Origin: Pseudoalteromonas piscicida
Lineage (GTDB): Bacteria; Pseudomonadota; Gammaproteobacteria; Enterobacterales; Alteromonadaceae
Length of the DNA: 64,000 nucleotides
Direction of reading: 5' to 3'
NCBI RefSeq assembly: GCF_000238315.3
Contig: NZ_CP011924.1
Coordinates: 970,501-1,034,500, forward strand
Shown: piece after piece, positions 10,135 to 20,875 of the stretch
How positions within the stretch are numbered: the stretch's first letter is position 1
Layout of the letters: the number at the start of each line of letters is the position of its first letter
Notes under the pieces: model-generated
Told to the model about the DNA's origin: nothing
The model's input: the letters and a program-made list of their open reading frames with translations, nothing else
Database searches by the model: none
Made by a program: the position numbers and the translations under genes

Positions 10135-10472
10135 ATCAAGCGACTCTAAAGCGTGATGGCGTACAAGACTACGTGTCACTACGTACAACTGCGTTAATTA
10201 TCCTAGCTTACGCGGTATTCATCGTAGGCTATCTTCTAATTACTCCTGAACTGACTTATGAAGCTTGGTCAGGGTTGTTCTCAAACTTAGCTGTCAAAGC
10301 AGCAACGATGATCACACTAGTATGCATCATGGTACATACACGCATCGGTTTGTGGCAGGTTCTAACTGACTACGTTAAGAACTCAACAACTCGCACTATT
10401 CTTGGCTTTGTATTAAACCTTATGGCTTTAGCTTACGTAGCTATTGGTCTGTTTGTTCTGTGGGGTGTTTAA
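10125..10472 (+). CDS. sdhD: Succinate dehydrogenase hydrophobic membrane anchor subunit
   Basis: 115 residues from the ATG at 10125 (MVLNQATLKRDGVQDY); an ATG two codons upstream is also possible. Three membrane helices, with HTRIGLWQVLTDYVK between the second and third as in SdhD. Overlaps the end of sdhC by 10 bases, and sdhA begins right after its stop. Confidence 0.92.
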   Translation: MVLNQATLKRDGVQDYVSLRTTALIILAYAVFIVGYLLITPELTYEAWSGLFSNLAVKAATMITLVCIMVHTRIGLWQVLTDYVKNSTTRTILGFVLNLMALAYVAIGLFVLWGV

Positions 10473-12245
10473 GTGAAATATAACGTACGTGAATTTGACG
10501 CAGTTGTAGTCGGTGCAGGCGGTGCGGGTATGCGCGCGGCACTTGCTATCTCGGAATCAGGCAAAACTTGTGCTCTTATTTCAAAAGTTTTCCCAACTCG
10601 TTCTCATACAGTATCAGCACAAGGCGGTATCACCGTTGCGCTAGGTAACTCTCACGAGGACAACTGGGAATGGCACATGTACGATACGGTTAAAGGTTCT
10701 GATTACATCGGTGACCAAGACGCTATCGAGTACATGTGTAAAACAGGTCCAGAAGCTATCACTGAACTTGAGAACATGGGTCTACCTTTTTCTCGTTTTG
10801 AGAACGGTCGCGTATATCAGCGTCCTTTCGGTGGTCAGTCGAAAAACTTTGGTGGCGAGCAAGCTGCACGTACAGCAGCCGCAGCGGACCGTACTGGTCA
10901 CGCGTTGCTACACTGCCTATATCAGCAAAACGTTAAAAACAAAACAAACGTTTTCTCTGAGTGGTATGCACTAGACCTAGTAAAAAATGACAATGGCGAT
11001 GTAGTGGGTGTCACCGCAATCGACATCGAGTCAGGTGAAATCACTTATTTCAAATCAAAAGCAGTTGTCCTTGCAACTGGTGGTGCGGGTCGTATTTTCG
11101 CATCAACAACGAACGCGCACATCAACACGGGTGACGGCGTTGGTATGGCGGTACGCGCTGGCATTTCAATGCAAGACATGGAAATGTGGCAGTTCCACCC
11201 GACAGGTATCGCAGGTGCGGGTGTACTAGTAACGGAAGGTTGTCGTGGTGAAGGTGGTTACCTTCTTAATAAAGATGGCGAGCGCTTCATGGAGCGTTAT
11301 GCGCCAAACGCGAAAGACCTAGCGTCACGTGACGTTGTTGCACGTTCAATGATGACTGAGATCCGTGAAGGTCGTGGCTGTGATGGTCCTTGGGGTCCGC
11401 ACATCAAGCTGAAGCTTGACCACCTAGGTGCTGAGACACTTAACTTACGTCTTCCTGGCGTTTGTGATCTAGCGAAGACATTCGCACACGTAGACCCAGC
11501 AGAAGAGCCAATTCCAGTAATCCCAACTTGTCACTACATGATGGGTGGTGTACCAACTAACGTAAACGGTCAAGTGCTAAACGTAGACGGTCAAGGTAAT
11601 GAAAAGATCGTTGAAGGTCTATTTGCAGTAGGTGAGATTGCGTGTGTATCTGTACACGGTGCAAACCGTCTAGGTGGTAACTCACTGCTTGACCTTGTCG
11701 TATTCGGTCGTGCGGCGGGTAACTTCCTTGGTACTTACTTGAAAGATGCTGAAATCGCCAAAGAAGCAAGCAACGATAACGTAGACGCAGCACTTGCGCG
11801 TACTAATCGTTGGGAAACTTCTGCGAAAGGTCAGGGTGAAGATCCTGTACAAATCAAGAAAGATCTACAACGTTGTATGCAGCTTAACTTCTCGGTATTC
11901 CGTGAAGGTGATGCAATGGCTGAAGGTCTTAAAGAACTTAAAGAAATTCGTGAGCGTCTACAGTACGCACGTCTTGACGATAAGTCTGCTGAATTCAACA
12001 CGCAACGTATTGAGTGTCTAGAGTTAGATAACTTGATGGAAACAGCGTACTCGACAGCGGTTGCTGCGAACTTCCGTACGGAAAGTCGTGGTGCACACTC
12101 TCGCTTCGACTACCCAGAGCGTGATGATGAAAACTGGTTGTGTCACTCGATTTACAACCCAGAGTCTGAGTCTATGAGTAAGCGTGAAGTTAACTACGCG
12201 CCTAAGACTCGTGAAGCATTCCCACCGAAAGCACGTACATACTAG
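10473..12245 (+). CDS. sdhA: Succinate dehydrogenase flavoprotein subunit
   Basis: 590 residues from a GTG start abutting the sdhD stop. FAD-binding [13 protein letters not shown] at the N-terminus; [11 protein letters not shown] carries the His that bonds FAD covalently; HPTG and the [20 protein letters not shown] block are typical of SdhA. Oxidises succinate to fumarate and passes electrons to SdhB. Part of sdhCDAB. Confidence 0.97.
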   Translation: MKYNVREFDAVVVGAGGAGMRAALAISESGKTCALISKVFPTRSHTVSAQGGITVALGNSHEDNWEWHMYDTVKGSDYIGDQDAIEYMCKTGPEAITELENMGLPFSRFENGRVYQRPFGGQSKNFGGEQAARTAAAADRTGHALLHCLYQQNVKNKTNVFSEWYALDLVKNDNGDVVGVTAIDIESGEITYFKSKAVVLATGGAGRIFASTTNAHINTGDGVGMAVRAGISMQDMEMWQFHPTGIAGAGVLVTEGCRGEGGYLLNKDGERFMERYAPNAKDLASRDVVARSMMTEIREGRGCDGPWGPHIKLKLDHLGAETLNLRLPGVCDLAKTFAHVDPAEEPIPVIPTCHYMMGGVPTNVNGQVLNVDGQGNEKIVEGLFAVGEIACVSVHGANRLGGNSLLDLVVFGRAAGNFLGTYLKDAEIAKEASNDNVDAALARTNRWETSAKGQGEDPVQIKKDLQRCMQLNFSVFREGDAMAEGLKELKEIRERLQYARLDDKSAEFNTQRIECLELDNLMETAYSTAVAANFRTESRGAHSRFDYPERDDENWLCHSIYNPESESMSKREVNYAPKTREAFPPKARTY

Positions 12246-12255
12246 GAGCTAAGCG

Positions 12256-12975
12256 ATGGCAACTTTAGAATTATCTGTTTATCGTTATAATCCTGATGAA
12301 GATGCGGCACCACGCATGCAAGACTATTCTCTAGAAGTAGAGGAAGGTCGTGACATGATGGTATTAGATGCTCTTATGCAGTTAAAAGAGCAAGATCCAT
12401 CTTTATCTTTCCGTCGTTCATGCCGTGAAGGGGTATGTGGTTCTGACGGTATTAATATGAATGGTAAAAACGGCCTTGCATGTATTACTCCAATTTCTGC
12501 TTTGCAGAATGGTGGTAAAGGCAAGATCGTCATTCGTCCATTACCAGGTCTTCCGGTGATCCGTGACTTGGTAATCGACATGAGCCAGTTCTATACGCAA
12601 TACGAGAAGGTTAAGCCATTCTTGATCAACGACAAACCAACTGGTGGTGAAGAGCGTCTTCAGTCAATTGAAGAACGTGAAAAGCTAGATGGCCTGTACG
12701 AGTGTATTCTTTGTGCATGTTGTTCAACGTCTTGTCCTTCTTTCTGGTGGAACCCAGACAAGTTCATCGGTCCTGCGGGTCTTCTACATGCTTATCGTTT
12801 CTTGGCTGATAGCCGTGATACAGCGACAGAAGAACGTCTTGCTGGTCTTGATGACGCGTTCAGCGTATTCCGCTGTCACAGTATTATGAACTGTGTTAGC
12901 GTATGTCCAAAAGGCCTTAATCCAACTAAGGCAATTGGACAAATTAAATCAATGTTGTTAAACCGTTCGGTATAA
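12256..12975 (+). CDS. sdhB: Succinate dehydrogenase iron-sulfur subunit
   Basis: 239 residues. SCREGVCGSDGINMNG (2Fe-2S), CILCACCSTSCPSFWW (4Fe-4S) and CHSIMNCVSVCPKGLNP (3Fe-4S/4Fe-4S) hold the three cluster-binding groups. Carries electrons from SdhA to quinone. Preceded by AGGAGC 8 bases before the ATG. Confidence 0.97.
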   Translation: MATLELSVYRYNPDEDAAPRMQDYSLEVEEGRDMMVLDALMQLKEQDPSLSFRRSCREGVCGSDGINMNGKNGLACITPISALQNGGKGKIVIRPLPGLPVIRDLVIDMSQFYTQYEKVKPFLINDKPTGGEERLQSIEEREKLDGLYECILCACCSTSCPSFWWNPDKFIGPAGLLHAYRFLADSRDTATEERLAGLDDAFSVFRCHSIMNCVSVCPKGLNPTKAIGQIKSMLLNRSV

Positions 12976-12990
12976 CACATACTACTAGCT

Positions 12991-13024
12991 AAGATGGCAA
13001 GCAAAAGCTTGCCATCTTGTTTTC
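12991..13024 (+). terminator. Terminator or attenuator between sdhB and sucA
   Basis: A perfect 12-bp stem, AAGATGGCAAGC with AAAA loop and its complement, followed by GTTTTCGTTT. It should end or reduce transcription from sdhCDAB before sucA. Confidence 0.8.
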
Positions 13025-13059
13025 GTTTGAGTTTCTGCGCTAGATAAAAGGGCTAATAG

Positions 13060-15873
13060 ATGCACGAAGGTGTGATGAAGGCATGGCTAGAATCTTCGCA
13101 TTTGTACGGCGGTAACGTTGCGTACGTAGAAGATCTATATGAGGCGTATCTAGATGATGCAGCTTCAGTGCCAGAAGAGTGGCGAGAGGTGTTTGATCAA
13201 CTACCTAAAGTTGATGGAGTGGATGTTGACACTAAACATTCAGAAGTAAGAGCGCAATTTGCGGAGCTTGCTAAAAACAAACACAGAGAAGTCGTGGTTT
13301 CCGCAGAGGGTTCTGCTGATGCCAAGCAAGTTAAAGTTCTGCAGTTAATTAATGCATTCCGTTTCAGAGGTCATCAGAACGCAAACCTAGATCCGTTAGG
13401 GATTTGGGATAGAGAACGTGTTCGCGATCTTGACCCTGCTTTTCATGATTTAACCGATGCAGACTTAGATAAAGAATTTAACGTTGGCTCTTTTGCTTGT
13501 GGCAAAGAGACAATGAAACTCAAAGACTTGTACGCTGCGCTTAAAGCGACATACTGTGGCTCTATCGGTGCTGAGTACATGCACATCACCTCTACCGAAG
13601 AAAAACGTTGGTTACAACAGCGTTTGGAATCGTCCTTCTCGAAGCCACAATTCGACAAAGAAACCAAACTAAGAATCTACAAAGGTCTAACTGCTGCAGA
13701 CGGCTTAGAAAAGTACTTGGGCGCAAAATTCCCAGGCGCTAAGCGTTTCTCTCTAGAAGGCGGTGACTCACTTGTGCCTATGCTGAAAGAGCTTATTCAC
13801 CGTGCTGGTGAAAGCGGTCAGCAAGAAGCCGTAATTGGTATGGCCCACCGTGGTCGTCTAAATGTACTAGTGAACGTATTGGGTAAAAACCCACAAGAAC
13901 TATTTGACGAGTTCGCTGGTAAATATGGCGAGCACGCAGGTTCTGGTGACGTTAAATACCACATGGGTTTCTCTTCTGACTTCGGTACGAAGGGTGGCAA
14001 TGTTCATATGGCATTGGCATTTAACCCATCTCACCTTGAAATCGTAAACCCAGTAGTAATGGGTTCGGTACGTGCTCGTCTTGACCGTTTGAATTGCCAA
14101 AGTGGTTCTAAAGCATTACCAATCACAATTCATGGTGACTCTGCAATCGCAGGTCAAGGTGTCGTTCAAGAAACGTTTAACTTATCGCAAACACGTGCAT
14201 ACGGCGTTGGCGGTTCGATCCGTATCGTAGTTAATAACCAAGTTGGTTTCACTACGTCAAAACGCGAAGACACTCGTTCGACTGAATACTGTACTGATAT
14301 CGCTAAAATGGTTCAGGCACCTATCTTCCACGTGAACGCAGATGATCCTGAAGCCGTTGCTTTTGTTACACAAGTTGCACTTGATTTCCGTAATAAGTTT
14401 AAACGTGATGTGGTGATTGACTTAGTATGTTACCGTCGTCACGGTCACAACGAAGCGGATGAGCCAAATGCAACGCAACCGCTGATGTATCAGAAGATCA
14501 AAAAGCACCCAGTACCTCGCCAATTGTATGCTGATCAACTTGTACGCGAAGGTGTGATTTCTGAAGACGATGCGAAACAAATTGCTGATGATTACCGAAA
14601 TGGTCTTGATAAAGGCGTTTGTGTTGTAGAAGAAATTCAAAAAGAAACCAAACACTCATCAGATTGGTCTAAGTATGTTGGTCACGATTGGGACACGCCG
14701 TATGAGCCAAAAGTTGCGCTAGATAAACTCAAAGCGCTTGGCGAAAAGATTGCGAGCTACCCTGAGGCTCATAAAGCACAATCACGCGTTAAAAAGATTT
14801 ACGATGACCGTAAACTTATGGCGCAAGGTGAGAAAATGCTTGATTGGGGTATGGCTGAGACATTGGCTTACGCGACCTTGGTTGATGAAGGCACTGATAT
14901 TCGTCTTACTGGTCAGGATTCTGGTCGTGGTACATTCTTCCACCGCCATGCCGTAGTTCATAACCAAAAAGACGCGTCTACTTATCTTCCGCTGCAAAAT
15001 ATTCGCGAAGGTCAAGGCTTGTTCGAAGTGTACGATTCAGTACTATCAGAAGAAGCGGTACTTGCATTCGAATATGGTTACGCGACAGCAGAGCCAACGT
15101 CATTGGTATTATGGGAAGCGCAATTTGGTGACTTCGCTAACGGTGCGCAAGTCGTATTTGACCAATTCTTAAGTTCAGGTGAGCAGAAGTGGGGCCGTTT
15201 GTGTGGTCTAACACTACTACTTCCTCACGGCTATGAAGGTCAAGGTCCAGAGCACAGTTCTTCGCGTTTAGAGCGTTATTTACAGCTTTGTGCTGACCAC
15301 AATATGCAAGTATGTGTGCCGTCAACACCAGCGCAAGTATACGCAATGCTGCGTCGTCAATCGGTTCGTCCGCTGCGTCGTCCTCTGATTGTAATGACGC
15401 CTAAGTCGCTATTACGTCATCCATTAGCTGTTTCTAGCCTAGAAGAGCTATCTGAAGGCGTATTCAATAACATGATCGATGAGATTGATGATATCAATCC
15501 TGAAAACGTTGAGCGTGTAGTGTTCTGTAGCGGTAAGGTTTATTACGAACTACTGCAAGAGCGTCGTAAGCAAGAGCTTAACAACGTGGCTATCGTTCGT
15601 GTTGAACAGCTATATCCATTCCCTCACAAAGAGATGGATGAGATCATGGCTCGCTATCAGCACGTAAAAGATTTTGTTTGGTGTCAAGAAGAACCACAAA
15701 ACCAAGGTGCTTGGTACTGTTCACAGCATCATTTCTGGGAAGCTATCCCAGCTGGCGCAAATCTGACTTATGCAGGCCGTAAGGCTTCAGCTGCACCAGC
15801 ATGTGGATACATGTCTACACATACTAAAGAACAAAACGCGTTAATTGCTGACGCTTTAACAATTAAGAAATAA
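13060..15873 (+). CDS. sucA: 2-oxoglutarate dehydrogenase E1 component
   Basis: 937 residues. N-terminal LYGGNVAYVEDLYEAYL is the E2-binding-type motif; GMAHRGRLNVLVN, GDSAIAGQGVVQETFN and NNQVGFTTS belong to the thiamine-diphosphate domain; TGQDSGRGTFFHRHAV is in the second half. Decarboxylates 2-oxoglutarate and transfers succinyl to SucB. ATG at 13060; an ATG at 13075 is an alternative. sucB follows 10 bases after the stop. The E3 gene (lpd) is not in this window. Confidence 0.97.
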   Translation: MHEGVMKAWLESSHLYGGNVAYVEDLYEAYLDDAASVPEEWREVFDQLPKVDGVDVDTKHSEVRAQFAELAKNKHREVVVSAEGSADAKQVKVLQLINAFRFRGHQNANLDPLGIWDRERVRDLDPAFHDLTDADLDKEFNVGSFACGKETMKLKDLYAALKATYCGSIGAEYMHITSTEEKRWLQQRLESSFSKPQFDKETKLRIYKGLTAADGLEKYLGAKFPGAKRFSLEGGDSLVPMLKELIHRAGESGQQEAVIGMAHRGRLNVLVNVLGKNPQELFDEFAGKYGEHAGSGDVKYHMGFSSDFGTKGGNVHMALAFNPSHLEIVNPVVMGSVRARLDRLNCQSGSKALPITIHGDSAIAGQGVVQETFNLSQTRAYGVGGSIRIVVNNQVGFTTSKREDTRSTEYCTDIAKMVQAPIFHVNADDPEAVAFVTQVALDFRNKFKRDVVIDLVCYRRHGHNEADEPNATQPLMYQKIKKHPVPRQLYADQLVREGVISEDDAKQIADDYRNGLDKGVCVVEEIQKETKHSSDWSKYVGHDWDTPYEPKVALDKLKALGEKIASYPEAHKAQSRVKKIYDDRKLMAQGEKMLDWGMAETLAYATLVDEGTDIRLTGQDSGRGTFFHRHAVVHNQKDASTYLPLQNIREGQGLFEVYDSVLSEEAVLAFEYGYATAEPTSLVLWEAQFGDFANGAQVVFDQFLSSGEQKWGRLCGLTLLLPHGYEGQGPEHSSSRLERYLQLCADHNMQVCVPSTPAQVYAMLRRQSVRPLRRPLIVMTPKSLLRHPLAVSSLEELSEGVFNNMIDEIDDINPENVERVVFCSGKVYYELLQERRKQELNNVAIVRVEQLYPFPHKEMDEIMARYQHVKDFVWCQEEPQNQGAWYCSQHHFWEAIPAGANLTYAGRKASAAPACGYMSTHTKEQNALIADALTIKK

Positions 15874-15883
15874 GGAATAAGAG

Positions 15884-17377
15884 ATGACAACCGAAATTAA
15901 GGTTCCTGTTCTTCCTGAGTCTGTTGCCGATGCAACGGTTGCTACATGGCATGTAAGCGTTGGCGATAAAGTGACTCGTGATCAAAACTTAGTTGACATC
16001 GAAACGGATAAGGTCGTTTTAGAAGTTGTAGCGCCAGAAGATGGTGTTATTGTTGCAATTTCTGAAGAGGAAGGCGCAACCGTTCTTGGCGAACAAGTTA
16101 TTGCACAACTAGGTGCTGCTGATGAAGCAGCAGCGCCTGCTCAATCAAATGAAAAACCAGCAGCGTCAGAATCGGCGCCAGCAGCAGAAGGTAAAGAAGT
16201 GGACATTAAAGTACCTGTACTTCCTGAGTCAGTAGCAGACGCTACTATCGCAACTTGGCACGTTCAACCAGGTGAAGCGGTTAGCCGCGACCAGAATCTA
16301 GTTGATATTGAAACAGATAAAGTGGTTCTTGAAGTTGTTGCACCTGAAGACGGTGTGATGGGTGAGCACATCCACGCTGAAGGTGAGACAGTACTAGGTG
16401 ATCAAGTTATCGGTAAAATCGTTGCCGGTGGCGCACCAGCTGCATCATCAAGTGCGAAGAAAGAAGAAGCACCAGCTGCTGCTTCTGACGAAAACTCAGA
16501 TGTACTAACACCATCTGTTCGTCGTCTTATCGCGGAGAAAGGCCTTGATGCTTCTAAGATCAAAGGTTCTGGTAAAGGCGGTCGCATTACTAAAGAAGAT
16601 GTGGATGCTTTCCTTAAAGCACCAGCAAAATCAGAGTCTAAGGCTGCAGCTTCTGCACCAGCTGCCCCGGTAGGTGAGCGCACTCAGAAACGTGTACCTA
16701 TGACTCGTCTACGTAAGACAATCGCTAACCGCTTATTAGAAGCGAAAAACTCAACAGCAATGCTTACAACGTTCAACGAAGTAAACATGAAGCCAATCAT
16801 GGACCTTCGTAAGCAGTACCAAGAGGTATTTGAGAAGCGTCACGGTATTCGTTTAGGTTTCATGTCTTTCTACGTGAAAGCGGTAACTGAAGCACTTAAG
16901 CGTTTCCCTGAAGTTAACGCGTCAATCGACGGTGACGATATCGTTTACCACAACTACTTTGACATCAGCATCGCGGTATCAACACCTCGTGGTCTAGTGA
17001 CTCCAGTACTACGTGATTGCGATAAGCTTTCTGTTGCTGAAATCGAGAAGAATATTCGTGAATTGGCTATCAAAGGTCGTGATGGCAAACTAACTGTTGA
17101 CGATATGACTGGCGGTAACTTCACTATTACCAATGGTGGTGTATTCGGTTCACTACTATCTACGCCTATCATCAATTTGCCACAGTCTTCAATCTTGGGC
17201 ATGCACAAAATCCAAGAGCGTCCTATGGCAGTAAACGGTAAAGTTGAAATTTTACCTATGATGTACCTAGCACTATCTTATGACCACCGTCAAATCGATG
17301 GTAAAGAGTCAGTTGGTTTCCTAGTAACAATTAAAGAGTTGCTTGAAGATCCAACACGTCTACTACTAGACGTTTAA
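15884..17377 (+). CDS. sucB: Dihydrolipoyllysine succinyltransferase (E2 of 2-oxoglutarate dehydrogenase), two lipoyl domains
   Basis: 497 residues, about 90 more than E. coli SucB. Two lipoyl domains, each with the [10 protein letters not shown] motif, lie at about 4-77 (lipoyl Lys43) and 107-180 (Lys146). They are joined by Ala/Pro/Glu-rich linkers. A peripheral subunit-binding domain (about 209-246) and the catalytic domain with [16 protein letters not shown] near the C-terminus follow. Transfers succinyl to CoA. The repeated lipoyl domain is unlike the single one in most SucB proteins and recalls AceF; the sucA neighbour fixes the role. Confidence 0.95.
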   Translation: MTTEIKVPVLPESVADATVATWHVSVGDKVTRDQNLVDIETDKVVLEVVAPEDGVIVAISEEEGATVLGEQVIAQLGAADEAAAPAQSNEKPAASESAPAAEGKEVDIKVPVLPESVADATIATWHVQPGEAVSRDQNLVDIETDKVVLEVVAPEDGVMGEHIHAEGETVLGDQVIGKIVAGGAPAASSSAKKEEAPAAASDENSDVLTPSVRRLIAEKGLDASKIKGSGKGGRITKEDVDAFLKAPAKSESKAAASAPAAPVGERTQKRVPMTRLRKTIANRLLEAKNSTAMLTTFNEVNMKPIMDLRKQYQEVFEKRHGIRLGFMSFYVKAVTEALKRFPEVNASIDGDDIVYHNYFDISIAVSTPRGLVTPVLRDCDKLSVAEIEKNIRELAIKGRDGKLTVDDMTGGNFTITNGGVFGSLLSTPIINLPQSSILGMHKIQERPMAVNGKVEILPMMYLALSYDHRQIDGKESVGFLVTIKELLEDPTRLLLDV

Positions 17378-17393
17378 TATTTGTTTAAAGAAT

Positions 17394-17424
17394 AAGCTGT
17401 ATGCTCGCATACAGCTTTTTTTTT
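17394..17424 (+). terminator. Rho-independent terminator after sucB
   Basis: AAGCTGTATGC-TC-GCATACAGCTT, an 11-bp stem, followed by a run of eight or more T. It separates sucAB from sucCD, which therefore probably has its own promoter in 17425-17550. Confidence 0.92.
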
Positions 17425-17550
17425 GCGCCTTTGGTCTAAGTGGGGTTTTCATCAGAAGCCTTGGGATCTATACTATGTGCGCAATTTGGGATAGCTGACT
17501 ATTTGCATAAATATTCAGCTTTTTTAGTATAAAAAATTGGATAAAGCATC

Positions 17551-18717
17551 ATGAATTTGCATGAGTATCAGGCAAAACAACTTTTTGCCGAATATGGTTT
17601 ACCTGTATCAGAAGGCTTTGCTTGTGATACACCTCAAGAAGCAGTTGAAGCTGCTGGTAAAATCGGTGGAGACAAGTGGGTTGTTAAGTGTCAAGTACAC
17701 GCTGGCGGCCGTGGTAAAGCTGGCGGTGTTAAACTTGCAGACAGCAAAGACGAAATCCGCGCATTCGCTGAAAACTGGTTAGGTAAAAACCTAGTTACTT
17801 ACCAAACAGACGAGAAAGGTCAGCCTGTTGCTAAAATCTTAGTAGAAAGCTGCACTGATATTGCAAATGAACTATACCTAGGTGCTGTTGTTGACCGTGG
17901 CTCACGTAAAATCGTGTTCATGGCATCAACTGAAGGTGGTGTAGAAATTGAACAAGTTGCAGAAGAAACGCCTGAACTAATTCATAAAGCTGAGATCGAC
18001 CCACTAGTAGGTCCTCAAGCTTACCAAGGTCGTGAGCTAGCGTTCAAACTAGGTTTGAACCCAACTCAAGTTAAGCAATTCACTAAGATCTTCATGGGTC
18101 TAGCGCAAATGTTTATCAACCACGACTTTGCTCTACTAGAAATCAACCCTCTAGTGATCACAGACGCTGGTAACCTACACTGCCTAGACGGCAAAATCGG
18201 TGTAGACGGCAACGCATTGTTCCGCCAGCCTAAGATCCGTGAATTCCACGATCCTTCACAAGAAGACGCTCGTGAAGCACACGCAGCAAGCTTTGAACTT
18301 AACTATGTAGCACTAGACGGTAACGTTGGTTGTATGGTTAACGGTGCAGGCCTTGCGATGGGTACTATGGACATCGTAAACCTACACGGCGGCAAGCCAG
18401 CTAACTTCTTAGACGTTGGTGGTGGTGCGACTAAAGAGCGTGTATCTGAAGCATTCAAGATCATCCTTTCTGACGACAATGTTAAAGCAGTACTAGTTAA
18501 CATCTTCGGTGGTATCGTACGTTGTGACATGATCGCTGAAGGTATTATCGGTGCGGTTAAAGAAGTTGGCGTAAACGTACCAGTAGTTGTACGTCTTGAA
18601 GGTACTAACGCTGAAGCTGGTCGTGAAGTACTAGCTAACTCTGGCCTTGACATCATTGCAGCTGAGTCACTAACTGACGCTGCTGAGAAAGTAGTTGCTG
18701 CTGCGGAGGGCAAATAA
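17551..18717 (+). CDS. sucC: Succinyl-CoA synthetase beta subunit (ADP-forming)
   Basis: 388 residues, ATP-grasp fold at the N-terminus ([39 protein letters not shown]). [11 protein letters not shown] and [17 protein letters not shown] are conserved SucC motifs. Makes ATP from succinyl-CoA with SucD. Stop and the sucD ATG overlap by one base, indicating coupled translation. Confidence 0.97.
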   Translation: MNLHEYQAKQLFAEYGLPVSEGFACDTPQEAVEAAGKIGGDKWVVKCQVHAGGRGKAGGVKLADSKDEIRAFAENWLGKNLVTYQTDEKGQPVAKILVESCTDIANELYLGAVVDRGSRKIVFMASTEGGVEIEQVAEETPELIHKAEIDPLVGPQAYQGRELAFKLGLNPTQVKQFTKIFMGLAQMFINHDFALLEINPLVITDAGNLHCLDGKIGVDGNALFRQPKIREFHDPSQEDAREAHAASFELNYVALDGNVGCMVNGAGLAMGTMDIVNLHGGKPANFLDVGGGATKERVSEAFKIILSDDNVKAVLVNIFGGIVRCDMIAEGIIGAVKEVGVNVPVVVRLEGTNAEAGREVLANSGLDIIAAESLTDAAEKVVAAAEGK

Positions 18718-19589
18718 TGTCTGTACTAATTAACAAAGATACTAAAGTAATCTGTCAAGGTTTCACTGGTGGTCAGGGTACTTTCCACTCTGAGCAAGCT
18801 ATCCAGTACGGTACACAAATGGTTGGTGGTGTTTCTCCTGGTAAAGGCGGCACAACTCACCTAGGTCTACCTGTATTTAACACAGTACGTGAAGCGGTAG
18901 AGTCAACTGGTGCAACTGCATCTGTTATCTACGTACCAGCTGCATTCTGTAAAGACGCTATCCTTGAAGCGATCAGCGCAGGTATCGAACTAATCGTATG
19001 TATCACTGAAGGCATCCCTACACTAGATATGGTTGATGTTAAAGTGAAGCTAGAAGAAACTGGCGTTCGCATGATTGGTCCTAACTGCCCAGGTGTTATC
19101 ACTCCAGGTGAAACTAAGATCGGTATCATGCCAGGTCATATCCACTTGCCTGGTAAAGTAGGTATCGTGTCACGTTCTGGTACTTTGACTTATGAAGCAG
19201 TTAAGCAAACAACTGACGCTGGCTTCGGTCAATCTACTTGTGTTGGTATCGGTGGTGATCCAATCCCAGGCACTAACTTCATCGACGTACTAGAGATGTT
19301 CCAAAACGATCCGCAAACTGAAGCTATCGTAATGATCGGTGAGATCGGCGGTACAGCTGAAGAAGAAGCGGCTGAGTACATCAAGCACAACGTAACTAAG
19401 CCTGTTGTTTCTTACATCGCAGGTGTTACAGCTCCTCCAGGTAAGCGTATGGGTCACGCTGGTGCAATTATCGCAGGCGGTAAAGGTACAGCTGACGAGA
19501 AATTCGCAGCACTTGAAGCAGCGGGTGTTAAAACAGTTCGCTCTCTTGCAGAAATCGGTTCTGCACTAAAAGAGAAAGCGGGTTGGTAA
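18717..19589 (+). CDS. sucD: Succinyl-CoA synthetase alpha subunit
   Basis: 290 residues. N-terminal CoA-binding Rossmann domain ([19 protein letters not shown]), [11 protein letters not shown], and [14 protein letters not shown] with the His that is phosphorylated during catalysis. Partner of SucC. Confidence 0.97.
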   Translation: MSVLINKDTKVICQGFTGGQGTFHSEQAIQYGTQMVGGVSPGKGGTTHLGLPVFNTVREAVESTGATASVIYVPAAFCKDAILEAISAGIELIVCITEGIPTLDMVDVKVKLEETGVRMIGPNCPGVITPGETKIGIMPGHIHLPGKVGIVSRSGTLTYEAVKQTTDAGFGQSTCVGIGGDPIPGTNFIDVLEMFQNDPQTEAIVMIGEIGGTAEEEAAEYIKHNVTKPVVSYIAGVTAPPGKRMGHAGAIIAGGKGTADEKFAALEAAGVKTVRSLAEIGSALKEKAGW

Positions 19590-19605
19590 GTTAATACCAC
19601 ACGTT

Positions 19606-19632
19606 AAAAAGGCTCCTTATGGAGCCTTTTTT
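19606..19632 (+). terminator. Rho-independent terminator after sucD
   Basis: AAAAAGGCTCC-TTAT-GGAGCCTTTTTT; strong stem and T6 tail, 17 bases past the sucD stop. Confidence 0.93.
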
Positions 19633-19709
19633 GATCTATTTAAGCAGATTATAAAATTGGTATTATCAGCGCGAGTGTAATTAAATCGACTTCGGTGAGA
19701 GGACTGTAC

Positions 19710-20276
19710 ATGCCTTATCAAACTTTAGGTCAGCTCTGTGAAACAATGAAAGCTGAACTCTTAGCGTTCACTGATGAACATCCTGAACTTATTAGGACGA
19801 ATCATACTCGAGGTGAAATAGTGTTGTCACAAGGTGCTAAACAGGACATAGGCTATTTTATCGAAAAGGGGAAGCTAGTTTCCTCAGCTATCAGCGAGGG
19901 TGGAGAGATAAGGCATAAGGAGTTTTATTTTCCAGGTGAGCTATGTATTTTGTATGCCGAATGGATAAGGGACTTACCCAGCCACTTTCAACTAGCTGTA
20001 ATTGAAGATGCGATGTTAGTGCACGTTCCCTTGAGCCTATTCAAGCAGCAGACAACAACAGAGCTTAAATTAAAGTTGTTTCAGCAACAGTTATTGTTTA
20101 AAGAGGCAAAGGAAGCTTTTTTACTTTTAAACACGGTTGAAGAACGCTACCGATTTTTACTTGAGTATAGAACTGATTGGGTAATGAAGATTACTAATCA
20201 AGATTTGGCAAACTATCTAGGATGCACGGCACAAGGGTTATCAAGAATTAAAAATAGAATAAAGAAAATTAATTGA
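19710..20276 (+). CDS. Crp/Fnr-family transcriptional regulator
   Basis: 188 residues from the ATG at 19710, chosen because GAGAGGAC lies 6-13 bases upstream; an in-frame GTG at 19695 would overlap that site. A cyclic-nucleotide-binding-like beta-barrel (about 15-120; HTRGEIVLSQGAKQDIGYFIEKGKLV) is followed by a helix-turn-helix at the C-terminus (MKITNQDLANYLGCTAQGLSRIKNRI). It lacks the Cys set of Fnr and the RxS cAMP pocket of Crp, so the ligand is unknown. It resembles the small CRP-like regulators common in Bacteroidetes and marine gammaproteobacteria. Confidence 0.85.
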   Translation: MPYQTLGQLCETMKAELLAFTDEHPELIRTNHTRGEIVLSQGAKQDIGYFIEKGKLVSSAISEGGEIRHKEFYFPGELCILYAEWIRDLPSHFQLAVIEDAMLVHVPLSLFKQQTTTELKLKLFQQQLLFKEAKEAFLLLNTVEERYRFLLEYRTDWVMKITNQDLANYLGCTAQGLSRIKNRIKKIN

Positions 20277-20285
20277 TTTATTTTA

Positions 20286-20331
20286 ATAATAAACCACTAT
20301 TATAAATATAGGAATTATAGTGGTTTATTAT
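20286..20331. terminator. Bidirectional terminator between crp-like gene and small secreted protein gene
   Basis: A perfect 15-bp stem (ATAATAAACCACTAT and its complement) around a 16-base AT-rich loop lies between two convergent genes, with AT-rich tails on both sides. Confidence 0.8.
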
Positions 20332-20340
20332 AATCTAGGA

Positions 20341-20652
20341 TTACTCGTTAACGGTTTTAGTATTTAATTTACTACTTTGCAGTGGAGTATATACATCTCT
20401 ATACATTACTGAAGAACCAAAAAAGCTCCTGTAAGTGCCAAGTATCACCTTACCACCTTCACATGTGGCTTCTTCTTCAGTCAAATACCAAGGCGTATTT
20501 GAACGCTCCGAAGCTGAATAACTATAGAGTACGCCATTAACGCTTGTTATCCCATTAGCTGCATAATAGCACTCACTTGAATAATAAGTAACTTCTTGGG
20601 CAGATACTACCGATGCTCCTAATACCATAGATAACGCAATGAGTGATTTCAT
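20341..20652 (-). CDS. Small exported protein of unknown function
   Basis: 103 residues. MKSLIALSMVLGASVVSAQ is a clear signal peptide with a likely cut after ASVVSA. The mature ~84 residues contain two Cys (likely disulfide) and aromatic residues, and no recognised domain. AGGAAA-type ribosome site precedes the ATG (plus strand 20655-20665). Convergent with the Crp-like gene. Function unknown. Confidence 0.7.
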   Translation of the reverse strand: MKSLIALSMVLGASVVSAQEVTYYSSECYYAANGITSVNGVLYSYSASERSNTPWYLTEEEATCEGGKVILGTYRSFFGSSVMYRDVYTPLQSSKLNTKTVNE

Positions 20653-20875
20653 TCTATTTTCCTTTAAAATGTTAACTTACGTTGATTTGAGAATTTATCA
20701 TAGAAGAGTTTTTAAAATATGCCACCAGTAATTTATGAAATTTTTTATTTAAAAGTTGCAATTTTTATATTAGTTGTTATTTGAAGGGTTTTTGTCGTAA
20801 TTTGAAGTTGTCTTGCTAGAGATAAAAACAGCTAGAGCAAGACAATTTTGTCGGTGGTGGTAATCGTTAGTAGCC
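20653..20875. other. Noncoding gap with one hairpin
   Basis: AT-rich. A 10-bp inverted repeat (TTGTCTTGCT at 20808-20817, complement at 20836-20845) may terminate transcription of the downstream-reading minus-strand gene, though no U-tract follows on that strand. Nothing else seen. Confidence 0.4.

Noticed and set aside
13060..17377. sucAB considered as pyruvate dehydrogenase because of two lipoyl domains
   Set aside because: E1 is of the SucA type (937 residues, 2-oxoglutarate dehydrogenase motifs) and the block sits between sdhCDAB and sucCD.
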